Origin: a virus | Strand: one strand, 5' to 3' | IMG/VR virus record: IMGVR_UViG_3300024518_001002 | Span: 1 to 20,239 of that record | Length of the DNA: 20,239 bases | Part shown: positions 1-5,521 of the stretch, piece after piece | Numbering within the stretch: the stretch's first letter is position 1 | Layout of the letters: every line of letters starts with the position of its first letter | The notes under the pieces: generated by a model | Databases searched by the model: none | What the model was told of the DNA's origin: nothing | The model's input: the letters and a program-made list of their open reading frames with translations, nothing else | Made by a program: the position numbers and the translations under genes

Positions 1-351
1 CGCCAAACGGGGTTACGTGTTTTAAGTGCCTTTTTTATTGCCTATCAATCAGCCTCCTAACTGCCGTGTTTCTAGCGGATATACGTAAACAATCCAAAGT
101 TTAGCTAAAACTAAAAATAAGCAATCAAGAACACTTTATACAGATCGACGTTTAGATACGCGGATAAATAACAGTTTAGTCATGGTTTTATGGTTTGGTC
201 AGCCAACAAGGATGTGAAATGATATGTTAATACTGATTTGTATAGTTTTAAGGTTAAAGATACTTAGTTAGATGCTAACCCCATCCATGACATACGTATC
301 TAATGACCTTTATTATCTAATATTTAATAACTAACATAAGAGGGTAAGAGA
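1..351. other. Non-coding stretch upstream of the first gene
   Basis: No reading frame with a credible start and ribosome binding site is visible on either strand; the longest plus-strand try, from the ATG at 181, stops after 11 codons. The stretch is AT-rich and ends in a good Shine-Dalgarno (AGAGGGTAAGAG) for the gene at 352. It contains one short palindrome (listed separately). It is probably the control region of the leftmost rightward unit; that is inference. Confidence 0.5.
238..279 (+). promoter_or_regulatory. Weak promoter candidate with GTTAG-ATG-CTAAC palindrome
   Basis: TTGTAT (238-243) lies 17 bases before TACTTA (261-266), a poor sigma-70 match. Overlapping its downstream edge is a perfect 5-bp inverted repeat, GTTAG (267-271) and CTAAC (275-279). 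A similar GTTA-AGC-TAAC motif occurs at 2074-2084 in front of the leftward operon. An operator is possible, but the promoter match alone is weak. Confidence 0.25.
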
Positions 352-777
352 ATGAAACTAGAAACAAAAGAAATTAGAGGTGGCAAATACTTAGGTAAGC
401 ATGTTTGGATTTGTCATTACAACCGACCTGATATGCAAAAGAAGCCGTTAAGAAACTTAAAGCCAGTTAAGGTATTAATAAGATCAATTGATGAATTACC
501 CGAAAACAAAAAGATTTACTATTCTAAGGTGTTTTTCTCGCCGCTAAACAAGAAGGGTGAGCCGCTAGCTAAGTACATATCTCCTGTGGACAATACAGGC
601 TATAGAGGTTATTGCGGAAATGAGCTGTATGTATTTAATAATGAAAAAGAGTGTAAAGAGCATTGGAATACACAGTTAAATAACTATTTCGTTAAATTAG
701 ATGAGTTAATATTTACCGCCGCTGATAATTGGAGGAGTCAAAAAGAGGATTTAGCCGCTAATATAGAATTAATTTAA
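352..777 (+). CDS. Hypothetical phage protein, 141 aa
   Basis: I do not recognise the family. The protein is soluble and basic, with no membrane segment or signal peptide. It has an aromatic-rich beginning (KHVWICHYNRPDMQ near residues 16-29), a central stretch with FFSPLNKKGEPL (61-72), a short GYRGYCGNELYVF segment, and a helical C-terminus (EHWNTQLNNYFVKLDELIF). The start is supported by GAGGGTAAGAG just upstream. The next gene starts 24 bases after its stop and probably shares its transcript. It is likely an accessory early gene, judged only from position. Confidence 0.75.
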   Translation: MKLETKEIRGGKYLGKHVWICHYNRPDMQKKPLRNLKPVKVLIRSIDELPENKKIYYSKVFFSPLNKKGEPLAKYISPVDNTGYRGYCGNELYVFNNEKECKEHWNTQLNNYFVKLDELIFTAADNWRSQKEDLAANIELI

Positions 778-801
778 CTAATAACAAAGGAGTAATAAAG
801 A

Positions 802-1179
802 ATGAAGTTAAATTTTAAAATACCAATATATTCGCACAGTATTTCCTTTTTCACATCGAAGGAGGAGTTGAAAAGATACAAAAAGATAGAGACTAATCAT
901 GAAATGGTTTGTTTTTTTAGCTCGGAAGATTCTAACTTAGTAATACTTGTAAGTGATCTTTGGGGTAGTTATACAGAGGTTAGTTTTTTAAGGTGTCTCT
1001 CACATGAGTGTAACCACGCAGCTATGATTATTTTAGATTCCGTCAGGGTTGGTTTTGATGTAGATAATCAAGAAGCACTATGCTACCTACAAGACTTTAT
1101 ATTCTCAGAGATATTAAGCGCCTTATGGAAGGAAACCAGAAAGCGAAATCCAAAAGCACTAATAAGTAAGGCTAATTAA
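802..1179 (+). CDS. HExxH-motif protein, putative zinc metallopeptidase-like, 125 aa
   Basis: The protein carries LSHECNHAAMIILD at residues 66-79, which contains HExxH (H68, E69, H72), the signature of zinc-dependent metallopeptidases. A glutamate at residue 91 (DNQEALCYL) is placed like a third zinc ligand of the HExxH-E type. At 125 aa it would be a minimal domain. The N-terminal half is unrecognised (SHSISFFTSKEELKRYK). The start is backed by AAAGGAGTAATAAAGA. It could be a phage-encoded host-modifying protease, or merely share the zinc site; activity is inference from the motif. Confidence 0.65.
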   Translation: MKLNFKIPIYSHSISFFTSKEELKRYKKIETNHEMVCFFSSEDSNLVILVSDLWGSYTEVSFLRCLSHECNHAAMIILDSVRVGFDVDNQEALCYLQDFIFSEILSALWKETRKRNPKALISKAN

Positions 1180-1209
1180 TTTCAACTACTGCCTATAAGG
1201 TAATCAATA

Positions 1210-1317
1210 ATGAGTAGATATAAGTCGGGTATTTCAGATTTAATTGTAGAGGCGGTTATTGTTATTACGTGCATCGCCCTTATTTGGTCTGGTGTGAGCT
1301 ATGTGTTTTTTAACTAA
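1210..1317 (+). CDS. Small single-pass membrane protein, 35 aa
   Basis: A short ORF begins MSRYKSGISDLIVEAVIV and continues with a hydrophobic run through ITCIALIWSGVSYVFF to a final Asn, enough for one transmembrane helix with a basic N-terminus. A Shine-Dalgarno (TATAAGG) lies 10 bases upstream. It sits between the HExxH gene and another mini-gene on the same strand. The size, ribosome site and hydrophobicity support a real gene; no family is recognised. Confidence 0.5.
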   Translation: MSRYKSGISDLIVEAVIVITCIALIWSGVSYVFFN

Positions 1318-1333
1318 ACAAGGTGCATAAAGA

Positions 1334-1456
1334 ATGAAACCAAACAAAAGAAAGCCGAACAGTAAAAACAAACATCAATGGGGCAAGTCATTAACTAAAG
1401 ACTTTGATCGAATTATGGGAGGCAAAGGTAACGAGGGAGAAAGAAAGAAAAACTAG
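1334..1456 (+). CDS. Small very basic peptide, 40 aa
   Basis: The ORF starts MKPNKRKPNSKNKHQWGK and ends GGKGNEGERKKN. It is dominated by Lys, Arg and Asn, with no hydrophobic core, so it is probably disordered or nucleic-acid binding. An AAGGTGCATAAAGA ribosome site precedes the ATG. It is the last gene of the left rightward cluster before the terminator at 1556. Another Lys-rich mini-gene (6351) has a similar style but no clear homology. Function unknown. Confidence 0.45.
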   Translation: MKPNKRKPNSKNKHQWGKSLTKDFDRIMGGKGNEGERKKN

Positions 1457-1526
1457 CGCTGGCGTTTATTAGATTGGTTTTTAGAATACACTTAACATAA
1501 TTAAAAAGTTAAAGTTAACCAGCGCT
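1455..1526. repeat. Inverted repeat AGCGCTGG ... CCAGCGCT
   Basis: AGCGCTGG at 1455-1462 overlaps the stop codon of the 40-aa gene, and its exact reverse complement lies at 1519-1526, separated by 56 AT-rich bases. The gap is too long for a terminator. Role unknown; it may close the 3' end of the transcript. Confidence 0.35.
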
Positions 1527-1555
1527 GAAAGTAATATAGTTTAATTGATAATAAA

Positions 1556-1583
1556 AAGCCAGCTTAATACTGGCTATTTTTAT
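1556..1583. terminator. Bidirectional intrinsic terminator
   Basis: AGCCAG (1557-1562), loop CTTAATA, CTGGCT (1570-1575). It is followed by ATTTTTATTT on the plus strand and by TTTTTAT on the minus strand (AATAAAAA at 1549-1557 region). It lies exactly between the convergent rightward genes and the leftward 71-aa gene, whose stop is at 1584, so it can serve both. Confidence 0.75.
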
Positions 1584-1799
1584 TTATAACTCTTTAGCTA
1601 ATTCGAAATATGTTTTATCTCTATGCTCTATCAGCTCAGCATCACAACGTAACTCATTTAGTTCCTGAGTAACCATGTAAGGAGGTAAGCCAAATAAATC
1701 ATACTCCCTTTCTATTTCCTCGCTAATGCTGAAATTATTAAGGTGGATAGCCTCTTTGTACCTTGCTAAGTCTGATTTTATTTTTATTGATTTAGTCAT
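1584..1799 (-). CDS. Hypothetical protein, 71 aa, last gene of leftward operon
   Basis: I do not recognise this protein. It begins MTKSIKIKSDLARYKEAIHL and ends HRDKTYFELAKEL; it is charged, mostly helical in appearance, with a central YDLFGLPPYMVTQELNEL segment. A GGTGG ribosome site lies just before the ATG, and the upstream 33-aa gene stops one base before the ATG region, suggesting coupled translation. It is third in the leftward operon headed by a ribbon-helix-helix-like protein. Function unknown; a small regulatory or anti-host role is only a guess. Confidence 0.65.
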   Translation of the reverse strand: MTKSIKIKSDLARYKEAIHLNNFSISEEIEREYDLFGLPPYMVTQELNELRCDAELIEHRDKTYFELAKEL

Positions 1800-1800
1800 A

Positions 1801-1902
1801 TTACCACCCTATACCAAGCAATAAAGAATCAACACTACACGCCAGTACAAACAAGCTGAACAGTAGCGCACCAACTAACCAATCTCTTTTTTTATCAGCC
1901 AT
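1801..1902 (-). CDS. Small membrane protein, 33 aa
   Basis: Reading leftward from the ATG at 1902 gives MADKKRDWLVGALLFSLF followed by VLACSVDSLLLGIGW and a stop. That is a charged N-terminus and one hydrophobic helix. Its ATG overlaps the stop of the upstream gene (TAATG), a typical coupling arrangement, and the 71-aa gene follows immediately. The tight packing supports a real gene. The function is unknown; small helices of this kind can be inner-membrane effectors. Confidence 0.55.
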   Translation of the reverse strand: MADKKRDWLVGALLFSLFVLACSVDSLLLGIGW

Positions 1903-2051
1903 TATTTACATTCCCTTTTAAAAGCTACTTCTACTAACTCAGCAACAATATCTTGCTTACTTTTGTTTTGCGCGTGTTCGGCCTTTCTTTTTTCTGAAAG
2001 CTTAGTTAGCTGCTTAGTGGTCTTATCGTTCGTCTTTACATTTACAGGCAT
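1902..2051 (-). CDS. Small ribbon-helix-helix-like protein, probable DNA-binding regulator, 49 aa
   Basis: The reading frame gives a short N-terminal strand (MPVNVKTND), a Lys-rich helix (KTTKQLTKLSEKRKAEHAQ), and a C-terminal helix (KSKQDIVAELVEVAFKREC). The order strand-helix-helix and the KQDIVAELVEVAF helix resemble Arc/CopG-type ribbon-helix-helix proteins; I cannot confirm this without a profile search. It heads the leftward operon and faces the repeated AACCATAAAATA boxes in the divergent region, fitting an autoregulator or early repressor. The ribosome site (AGAGTAAAAACA) is weak. Confidence 0.55.
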   Translation of the reverse strand: MPVNVKTNDKTTKQLTKLSEKRKAEHAQNKSKQDIVAELVEVAFKRECK

Positions 2052-2107
2052 TGTTTTTACTCTATTTAATTAAGTTAAGCTAACCTTACAATAAAGGTGT
2101 AAATAAA

Positions 2108-2174
2108 TCAACCATAAAATAATATGGAAATTAACCATAAAATAGTTTGCAATCATAAATCATTGTGCTAAAGT
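2108..2174. promoter_or_regulatory. Divergent control region: repeated AACCATAAAATA boxes and sigma-70-like promoter
   Basis: AACCATAAAATA occurs twice (2110-2121 and 2133-2144), spaced 23 bases apart, about two helical turns. CCATA...TATGG within the first box makes an inverted pair. Immediately downstream, TTGCAA (2147-2152) lies 16 bases before TAAAGT (2169-2174), a plausible rightward promoter. The region separates the leftward ribbon-helix-helix operon from the rightward recombination genes, so the boxes are natural operator candidates. Confidence 0.5.
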
Positions 2175-2199
2175 TACTACATCGAGAGGTTAAGCATCT

Positions 2200-2262
2200 T
2201 GCCAGTTGTCCCCACTAACCGACTCAGAAAAAAATAGCTAAGGAGTAACTGGCACTTTTTAA
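2200..2262 (+). terminator. Long-loop hairpin with U-run, possible attenuator
   Basis: TGCCAGTT (2200-2207) pairs perfectly with AACTGGCA (2247-2254), which is followed by CTTTTTAAT. Inside, ACTC (2222-2225) can pair with GAGT (2243-2246), extending the right arm without a gap. The 39-base loop is long for an intrinsic terminator, so an attenuator or structured leader is more likely. An AAGGAG (2240-2245) in the stem has no start codon behind it. Confidence 0.35.
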
Positions 2263-2263
2263 T

Positions 2264-2404
2264 AGTCTGTATATAAGAGTGAGTTAGTGTTAATGGTTCT
2301 GCGACTGGTGCGCAGTTAATAGAGTTTAAGCCTAACCAGCTAAGTCACCTTAATAGTGGTTCTGCAAGTTCGATTCTTGCCTAGCTCACTCTTATATACA
2401 GATT
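2264..2404 (+). ncRNA. tRNA-like structured RNA: 22-bp stem enclosing a perfect T-arm
   Basis: Positions 2266-2287 pair with 2381-2402 over 22 consecutive base pairs with one G-U. Directly stacked on the inner end is a perfect T-arm: GCAAG (2364-2368), loop TTCGATT, CTTGC (2376-2380), matching the GTTCRANYC consensus. As in a tRNA, no base separates the T-stem from the acceptor-like stem. Inside are CTGCG-ACTGGTG-CGCAG (2299-2315), a 5-bp stem with 7-base loop like an anticodon arm but lacking U33, and a second hairpin AACCA/TGGTT (2334-2361). No normal D-arm can be drawn and CCA is not encoded. A functional tRNA is unlikely; a tRNA mimic or leader RNA fits better. Confidence 0.6.
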
Positions 2405-2418
2405 AAACAAGAGGGTTA

Positions 2419-2604
2419 ATGATGAAAAGATTTATTCCTGATGTAAAAAATAATGTATGTACGGTTGACGAAAACGGTATTACACCACTAATGCAATGTA
2501 GCGACTCTCAAGAGTGTTATTACATGTGCGATAGATTAAACGAGGTAGAGAAGAATGACTTTAGAGATAAAAGTAAAAATAGACACAATCAAATTGGGCG
2601 ATAA
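2419..2604 (+). CDS. Hypothetical early protein, 61 aa
   Basis: The protein is not recognised. It starts MMKRFIPDVKNNVCTVDENG and contains CSDSQECYYMCDRLNEVEK; the spaced cysteines (C14, C27, C33, C37) could bind metal, but no standard finger is evident. A GAGGG ribosome site supports the start (ATG at 2419 or 2422). It is the first gene downstream of the tRNA-like RNA and overlaps the next gene by 50 bases in another frame, as small phage genes do. Confidence 0.55.
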   Translation: MMKRFIPDVKNNVCTVDENGITPLMQCSDSQECYYMCDRLNEVEKNDFRDKSKNRHNQIGR

Positions 2605-2767
2605 GATTGGCGATAAAATAGAAAGTACTGTAGCTAATAGTGAGCTGCTAGAGCCATTTATGTCTAAGTTGAGTTATGAAGAAAAAAGAGAGTTTTACGA
2701 CTGCATTAACCAAGCTGTTCACGGTGTTGTATGTCATTTTGATAATTTAAGCGGGGTTATGTCGTGA
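2555..2767 (+). CDS. Hypothetical protein, 70 aa, upstream of recombinase
   Basis: Not recognised. It begins MTLEIKVKIDTIKLGDKIGD, then has a helical segment SELLEPFMSKLSYEEKREFYD and ends CHFDNLSGVMS. The N-terminus overlaps the preceding gene, where GAGGTAGAGAAG gives the ribosome site. Its TGA stop overlaps the GTG start of the ERF gene (GTGA), implying coupled translation and a role in the recombination or early module, judged by position. Confidence 0.65.
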   Translation: MTLEIKVKIDTIKLGDKIGDKIESTVANSELLEPFMSKLSYEEKREFYDCINQAVHGVVCHFDNLSGVMS

Positions 2768-3378
2768 GTGGATTAAATATTTACCAAAGAATTAACAATG
2801 TAATGAAAGTTGTTGAGTATGTACAAAAGGATAGCGCTGTTAGCGGTATGGGCGGAGGCTATAAGGCTGTTTCACACGATCAAGTTATATCAGTGGCTAG
2901 AAAAGCGTTAGTTGATAATGGCGTGATGATCTTTCCTAATCAAGTTAGCGGAGAGTTTTTACAGATGCGAGATATTAACGCTGCGCCACAACCTATAAAA
3001 ATGGGTCTTTATTCTGGCATTTACGAAATTAACTTTGTAAATATTGATGATGGCAACGATAAAATAACCGCCACTATTCAGGCTCACGCTAACGATAACG
3101 GCGATAAAGCCCCAGGTAAAGCATTAAGCTACGCAACAAAATCAGCAATATTAAAGGTTCTTTCATTAGAAACTGGTGAAAATGACGAGAGCAGAGAGGA
3201 GCGGCGAGATATTAACTTAATTAGTGCTGAGCAAGTTGATCAGTTATTTAAGCTGCTTTGTGATTCGGATGGTAACTATACAGAAAAAGGGTTAAAAGTA
3301 TGCAAGGCGTTTAAATTTGGTAATTTAGGCGAAATCAAAGCTAAAAAGTTTAATGAGATATTAAGGTTTGCATCATGA
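2764..3378 (+). CDS. erf: ERF-family single-strand annealing recombinase
   Basis: This is a phage ERF superfamily protein, which anneals complementary single strands during recombination and genome circularisation. The signature is visible: SGMGGGYKAVSHDQVISVAR near residues 27-46, a central beta region with an acidic patch, and KALSYATKSAILKVLSLETG near 118-137 followed by the acidic ENDESREE. The 204-aa length is typical. The start is GTG, fixed by the overlap with the previous stop and by the family N-terminus. It overlaps the exonuclease gene by ATGA, and SSB follows, forming the classical annealase, exonuclease and SSB set. Confidence 0.93.
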   Translation: MSGLNIYQRINNVMKVVEYVQKDSAVSGMGGGYKAVSHDQVISVARKALVDNGVMIFPNQVSGEFLQMRDINAAPQPIKMGLYSGIYEINFVNIDDGNDKITATIQAHANDNGDKAPGKALSYATKSAILKVLSLETGENDESREERRDINLISAEQVDQLFKLLCDSDGNYTEKGLKVCKAFKFGNLGEIKAKKFNEILRFAS

Positions 3379-3992
3379 ATGTAATTGAAAGTATTGAACA
3401 AGGCTCACAAGAATGGCACGAGTTACGGCTAGGTAAGATAACAGCTTCAAGAATGGCAGATGTATTATCAAACGGAAAAGGTAAAGCCCCAAGAAAAACA
3501 GCAGAAACTTACATGATGGAATTGCTGGCTGAAAAACTAACAGGCGAAACAAAACCTTTTTTTGAAAATGATGCTATGCGATGGGGTACAGAAACAGAGC
3601 CACAAGCACGAGCAATGTATGAATTAAAAAGTGGATATGATGTAAAGGAAGTCGCATTTATTGAACATAATGAATTTATCGGTGTTAGTCCTGATGGATT
3701 GGTTACTGATAAAGGTATGTTAGAAATTAAATGCCCGACCACCATAACACAAGTTAAACGCGCCTTAACTGATAACTACAGTAAAGACTATTACACACAG
3801 ATTCAATGTCAATTATGGGTTGCTGAACGTGAGTGGTGCGACTTTGTAAGCTTCGATCCTCGACTTGATGTTGATGCTGGTTATTTATTACAGCGAGTAT
3901 CTAGAGATGATGAATTTATAAAGAACATGCAAACTAAATCATACGACTTCATTGAACGAATGAATGAGTTTTACGAACGATTAACTAAATAA
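3375..3992 (+). CDS. YqaJ/lambda-exonuclease-type recombination nuclease
   Basis: The protein is a PD-(D/E)xK nuclease of the YqaJ family, which resects double-strand ends to feed the annealing protein. It starts with the family motif GSQEWHELRLGKITASR (residues 10-26), then ENDAMRWGTETEPQARAMYE (64-83). The catalytic core is GVSPDGLV (D107) and LEIKCP (E117, K119). The 205-aa length matches the family. The ATG overlaps the TGA of the ERF gene, so the two proteins are translated together and probably work as a two-component recombinase. Confidence 0.95.
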   Translation: MNVIESIEQGSQEWHELRLGKITASRMADVLSNGKGKAPRKTAETYMMELLAEKLTGETKPFFENDAMRWGTETEPQARAMYELKSGYDVKEVAFIEHNEFIGVSPDGLVTDKGMLEIKCPTTITQVKRALTDNYSKDYYTQIQCQLWVAEREWCDFVSFDPRLDVDAGYLLQRVSRDDEFIKNMQTKSYDFIERMNEFYERLTK

Positions 3993-4016
3993 ACAACAAA
4001 GAGAGAGTAAATAGAA

Positions 4017-4520
4017 ATGTTAACGAAGTTAGTAAGAATTGGCAGAGATGCAGAATTAAGATATACCAACAATCAAAAAGCTGTAATATCTTTAGCGTGT
4101 GTTTATGATATTGGATGGGGTGATAATAAAAAATCACAATGGATTGATGTTTCGGTATGGGGAAAGCAGGCAGAATCTTTGGCGCAATACTTGACTAAGG
4201 GTAAGCAAGTTGTAATTTATGCTGATGACGTAGAGTTAGAAGAATACCAAAAGAATGACGGATCAAGCGGAAGCAAGTTAAAAGCTCGGGCTATTAACAT
4301 CGATTTAACTAGCGGGGGTCAGCAACAAGCACCGGCACAACAACAAGCACCAGCACAACAAGGTGGGTTCCAACAACCTAGTCAGCAGTTAGCGGCAAAA
4401 AGAGCAGTGTCACAGCAACAAGCGACACAAGGAGGGTTTCAGCAACAAGGTCAGCAGCAAGCGCCAAAAGTAAACCCACAAGAACCAACGATTGATTTTG
4501 ACGACGACATCCCTTTTTGA
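4017..4520 (+). CDS. ssb: Single-stranded DNA-binding protein
   Basis: An OB-fold domain fills residues 1-100 (MLTKLVRIGRDAELRYT at the start, then QWIDVSVWGKQAESLAQYL). A Gln/Ala/Gly-rich linker follows (about 103-155) made from repeated QQAPAQQ and QGGFQQ units; the DNA shows the same near-repeats. The last residues, DFDDDIPF, are the canonical tip that docks host DNA repair proteins. At 167 aa it is normal for bacterial SSB. The GAGAGAG ribosome site supports the start. It follows the exonuclease and completes the recombination module. Confidence 0.96.
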   Translation: MLTKLVRIGRDAELRYTNNQKAVISLACVYDIGWGDNKKSQWIDVSVWGKQAESLAQYLTKGKQVVIYADDVELEEYQKNDGSSGSKLKARAINIDLTSGGQQQAPAQQQAPAQQGGFQQPSQQLAAKRAVSQQQATQGGFQQQGQQQAPKVNPQEPTIDFDDDIPF

Positions 4521-4565
4521 GGAATAGCTACTAGCTCAAGGATGAGCGCATTCTAAGGCGATAAC

Positions 4566-4754
4566 ATGAATATAATACAATTACGCACAAATAAACGAAT
4601 AACCTGTGCATGTGGCTGTAAGGAGTTGCAAAGGCTAGATAAGGTAACAGTTATCAATAATAAATACTTTCGTATGTACTGCGCTAAAATCTATAGGTTA
4701 CATGCTGAGGGTGTTAGATGGATAAGAGCTAGCTTTTTACATGTGCATAATTAA
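4566..4754 (+). CDS. Small Cys-rich protein, 62 aa
   Basis: Not recognised. The N-terminal TCACGCKELQRL places three cysteines as CxCxC (C14, C16, C18), and C39 and H46 lie further on (RMYCAKIYRLH), so a small metal site is possible. The protein is strongly basic. The ribosome site is TAAGGCG. It is the last gene before the palindromic control element at 4760 and the cassette-like region, and it is short enough to be an independent accessory gene. Confidence 0.6.
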   Translation: MNIIQLRTNKRITCACGCKELQRLDKVTVINNKYFRMYCAKIYRLHAEGVRWIRASFLHVHN

Positions 4755-4759
4755 TCGTG

Positions 4760-4794
4760 TTTACTATACGTATATAGTAAATATGTATAGTAAA
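4760..4794. promoter_or_regulatory. Operator-like palindrome with a third half-site
   Basis: TTTACTATA (4760-4768) and TATAGTAAA (4773-4781) form a perfect 9-bp inverted repeat around CGTA. A third copy, TATAGTAAA, lies at 4786-4794, 13 bases after the second. No good promoter boxes are placed around it, although TATAGT resembles a -10. It stands at the left edge of the cassette-like block. A cooperative repressor binding site is the simplest reading. Confidence 0.45.
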
Positions 4795-4806
4795 AGTGGT
4801 ATTTTA

Positions 4807-4835
4807 CACATAACCTAAAGCTAAGAAGTCGCTAA
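4807..4835 (+). repeat. Half of an attC-like site (left arm only)
   Basis: CACATAACC followed by TAAAGC and TAAG, then CGCTAACGCGGC, aligns with the left arm of the full site at 5428. No matching right arm with GTTGTTA is found before the lipoprotein gene. It looks like the truncated outer boundary of the repeat array. Confidence 0.35.
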
Positions 4836-4867
4836 CGCGGCAAATACAAAATTATTGGAGAATACAA

Positions 4868-5080
4868 ATGTTAAAATTAAACAACAAACTGTTAGCGATC
4901 TTTTTGAGCGTGTTGTTAGTTAGCGCCTGCTCCAAAACTTTAACGCAAGGACATCTTGCTGATGCTATAAAGTTTTGTGATGATAAGGGTGGTATATACG
5001 AAATAAATATTTACGAGGGGAATGAAAAGTTTGTTAACTGTAAAAATGGTGTGAATAGTAAAATTAATAGCGCTCACTAA
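4868..5080 (+). CDS. Small lipoprotein, 70 aa (cassette 1)
   Basis: The N-terminus is a lipoprotein signal peptide: MLKLNNK, a hydrophobic run LLAIFLSVLLVS, then lipobox VSAC with the lipidated cysteine at residue 21. The 50-residue mature part has two further cysteines (C37, C58), possibly a disulfide, and no known domain. Small phage lipoproteins often block receptors (superinfection exclusion) or act as spanin outer subunits; which applies is unknown. Its TTGGAGAATAC leader is a copy of that before the gene at 5522. The stop codon TAA lies inside the left box (CACTAAC) of the following attC-like site. Confidence 0.75.
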   Translation: MLKLNNKLLAIFLSVLLVSACSKTLTQGHLADAIKFCDDKGGIYEINIYEGNEKFVNCKNGVNSKINSAH

Positions 5081-5189
5081 CCTTTGCAATAAAGGGTAAA
5101 AACGAAACAACACGAATATTAATTATTAACACCAGAAGGAGCAACGCACAGCAAACTGTTTTTATCCCGTTTGAATGCGTTGTTATGTG
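5075..5189 (+). repeat. attC-like site A (imperfect inverted repeat, 115 bp)
   Basis: The left arm from CACTAAC (5075-5081) to TAAAAAC pairs with the right arm from GTTTTTA to GTTATGTG (5182-5189). Reverse-complementing the right arm and aligning gives TAAC, a non-pairing 6-7 base spacer, then AAAGGG against AAACGGG and TAAAAAC on both. GCAACGCA (5141-5148) can alternatively pair with TGCGTTG (5177-5183). The TAAC/GTTA ends, unpaired spacer and interrupted second box are attC architecture. The lipoprotein gene stops in the left box. Confidence 0.55.
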
Positions 5190-5212
5190 TTTTAACTGAT
5201 GTTGATAGGGGA

Positions 5213-5434
5213 ATGAAATTGAACAATATAGAGAGAGCAAAGTGCTGCACTTGTGGTTACGAGTGGTACAAAGGGCAAGATGGCAGTCATACTTGTAGTG
5301 ATTATTTATTGCGAAGAATTAACACGCTAGAGGTAGGATTGAGAGAATTAATTAGCGTAGCTGAAGATTGTGATGGGTGGGAGTCATTCCCAGTGTCAGC
5401 TTTACATTACGCCAATGAAGCGTTAGACACATAA
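5213..5434 (+). CDS. Zinc-ribbon-like small protein, 73 aa (cassette 2)
   Basis: The first 30 residues carry KCCTCGYEWYKGQDGSHTC, a CxxC pair followed by H and C that resembles half of a zinc ribbon. The C-terminal half is helical and acidic (LEVGLRELISVAEDCDGWE). The start at 5213 is preferred over an upstream in-frame ATG at 5171, because 5171 lies inside the attC-like site, while AGGGGA sits just before 5213. The stop TAA lies in CATAAC of the next repeat. Family unknown; a DNA- or protein-binding accessory role is inference. Confidence 0.65.
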   Translation: MKLNNIERAKCCTCGYEWYKGQDGSHTCSDYLLRRINTLEVGLRELISVAEDCDGWESFPVSALHYANEALDT

Positions 5435-5501
5435 CCTTTATGTTAAGCGCGTTAAAACCGCGCAGCGAACAGTTTTAATCCGCTTGAACTTGTTGTTAGG
5501 C
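5428..5501 (+). repeat. attC-like site B (best conserved, 74 bp)
   Basis: This is the clearest site. The left arm CACATAAC-CTTTATG-TTAAGCG-CG-TTAAAAC faces the right arm whose reverse complement reads GCCTAAC-AACAAG-TTCAAGCG-GA-TTAAAAC. TAAC/GTTA boxes pair, 6-7 spacer bases do not, TTAAGCG pairs with one extra base bulged on the right arm, and TTAAAAC pairs. GTTAGGC (5495-5501) fits the integron core GTTRRRY. The right arm TTGAAC-(6)-TTAG layout equals the bottom strand of a classical attC. Confidence 0.65.
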
Positions 5502-5521
5502 GGTAACTATTGGAGAATACC

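Noticed and set aside
2281-2388. A functional tRNA with a 7-bp acceptor, anticodon-like loop ACTGGTG (UGG, Pro)
   Set aside because: The T-arm is perfect, but no D-arm can be drawn, position 33 is C rather than U, CCA is missing and the stem continues to 22 bp. I keep it as tRNA-like RNA only.
3509-3745. Minus-strand 78-aa frame
   Set aside because: Shadow of the exonuclease catalytic region; no ribosome site and unnatural composition.
5171-5212. Upstream start of the zinc-ribbon-like gene
   Set aside because: It lies in the attC-like repeat without a ribosome site; the ATG at 5213 has AGGGGA.
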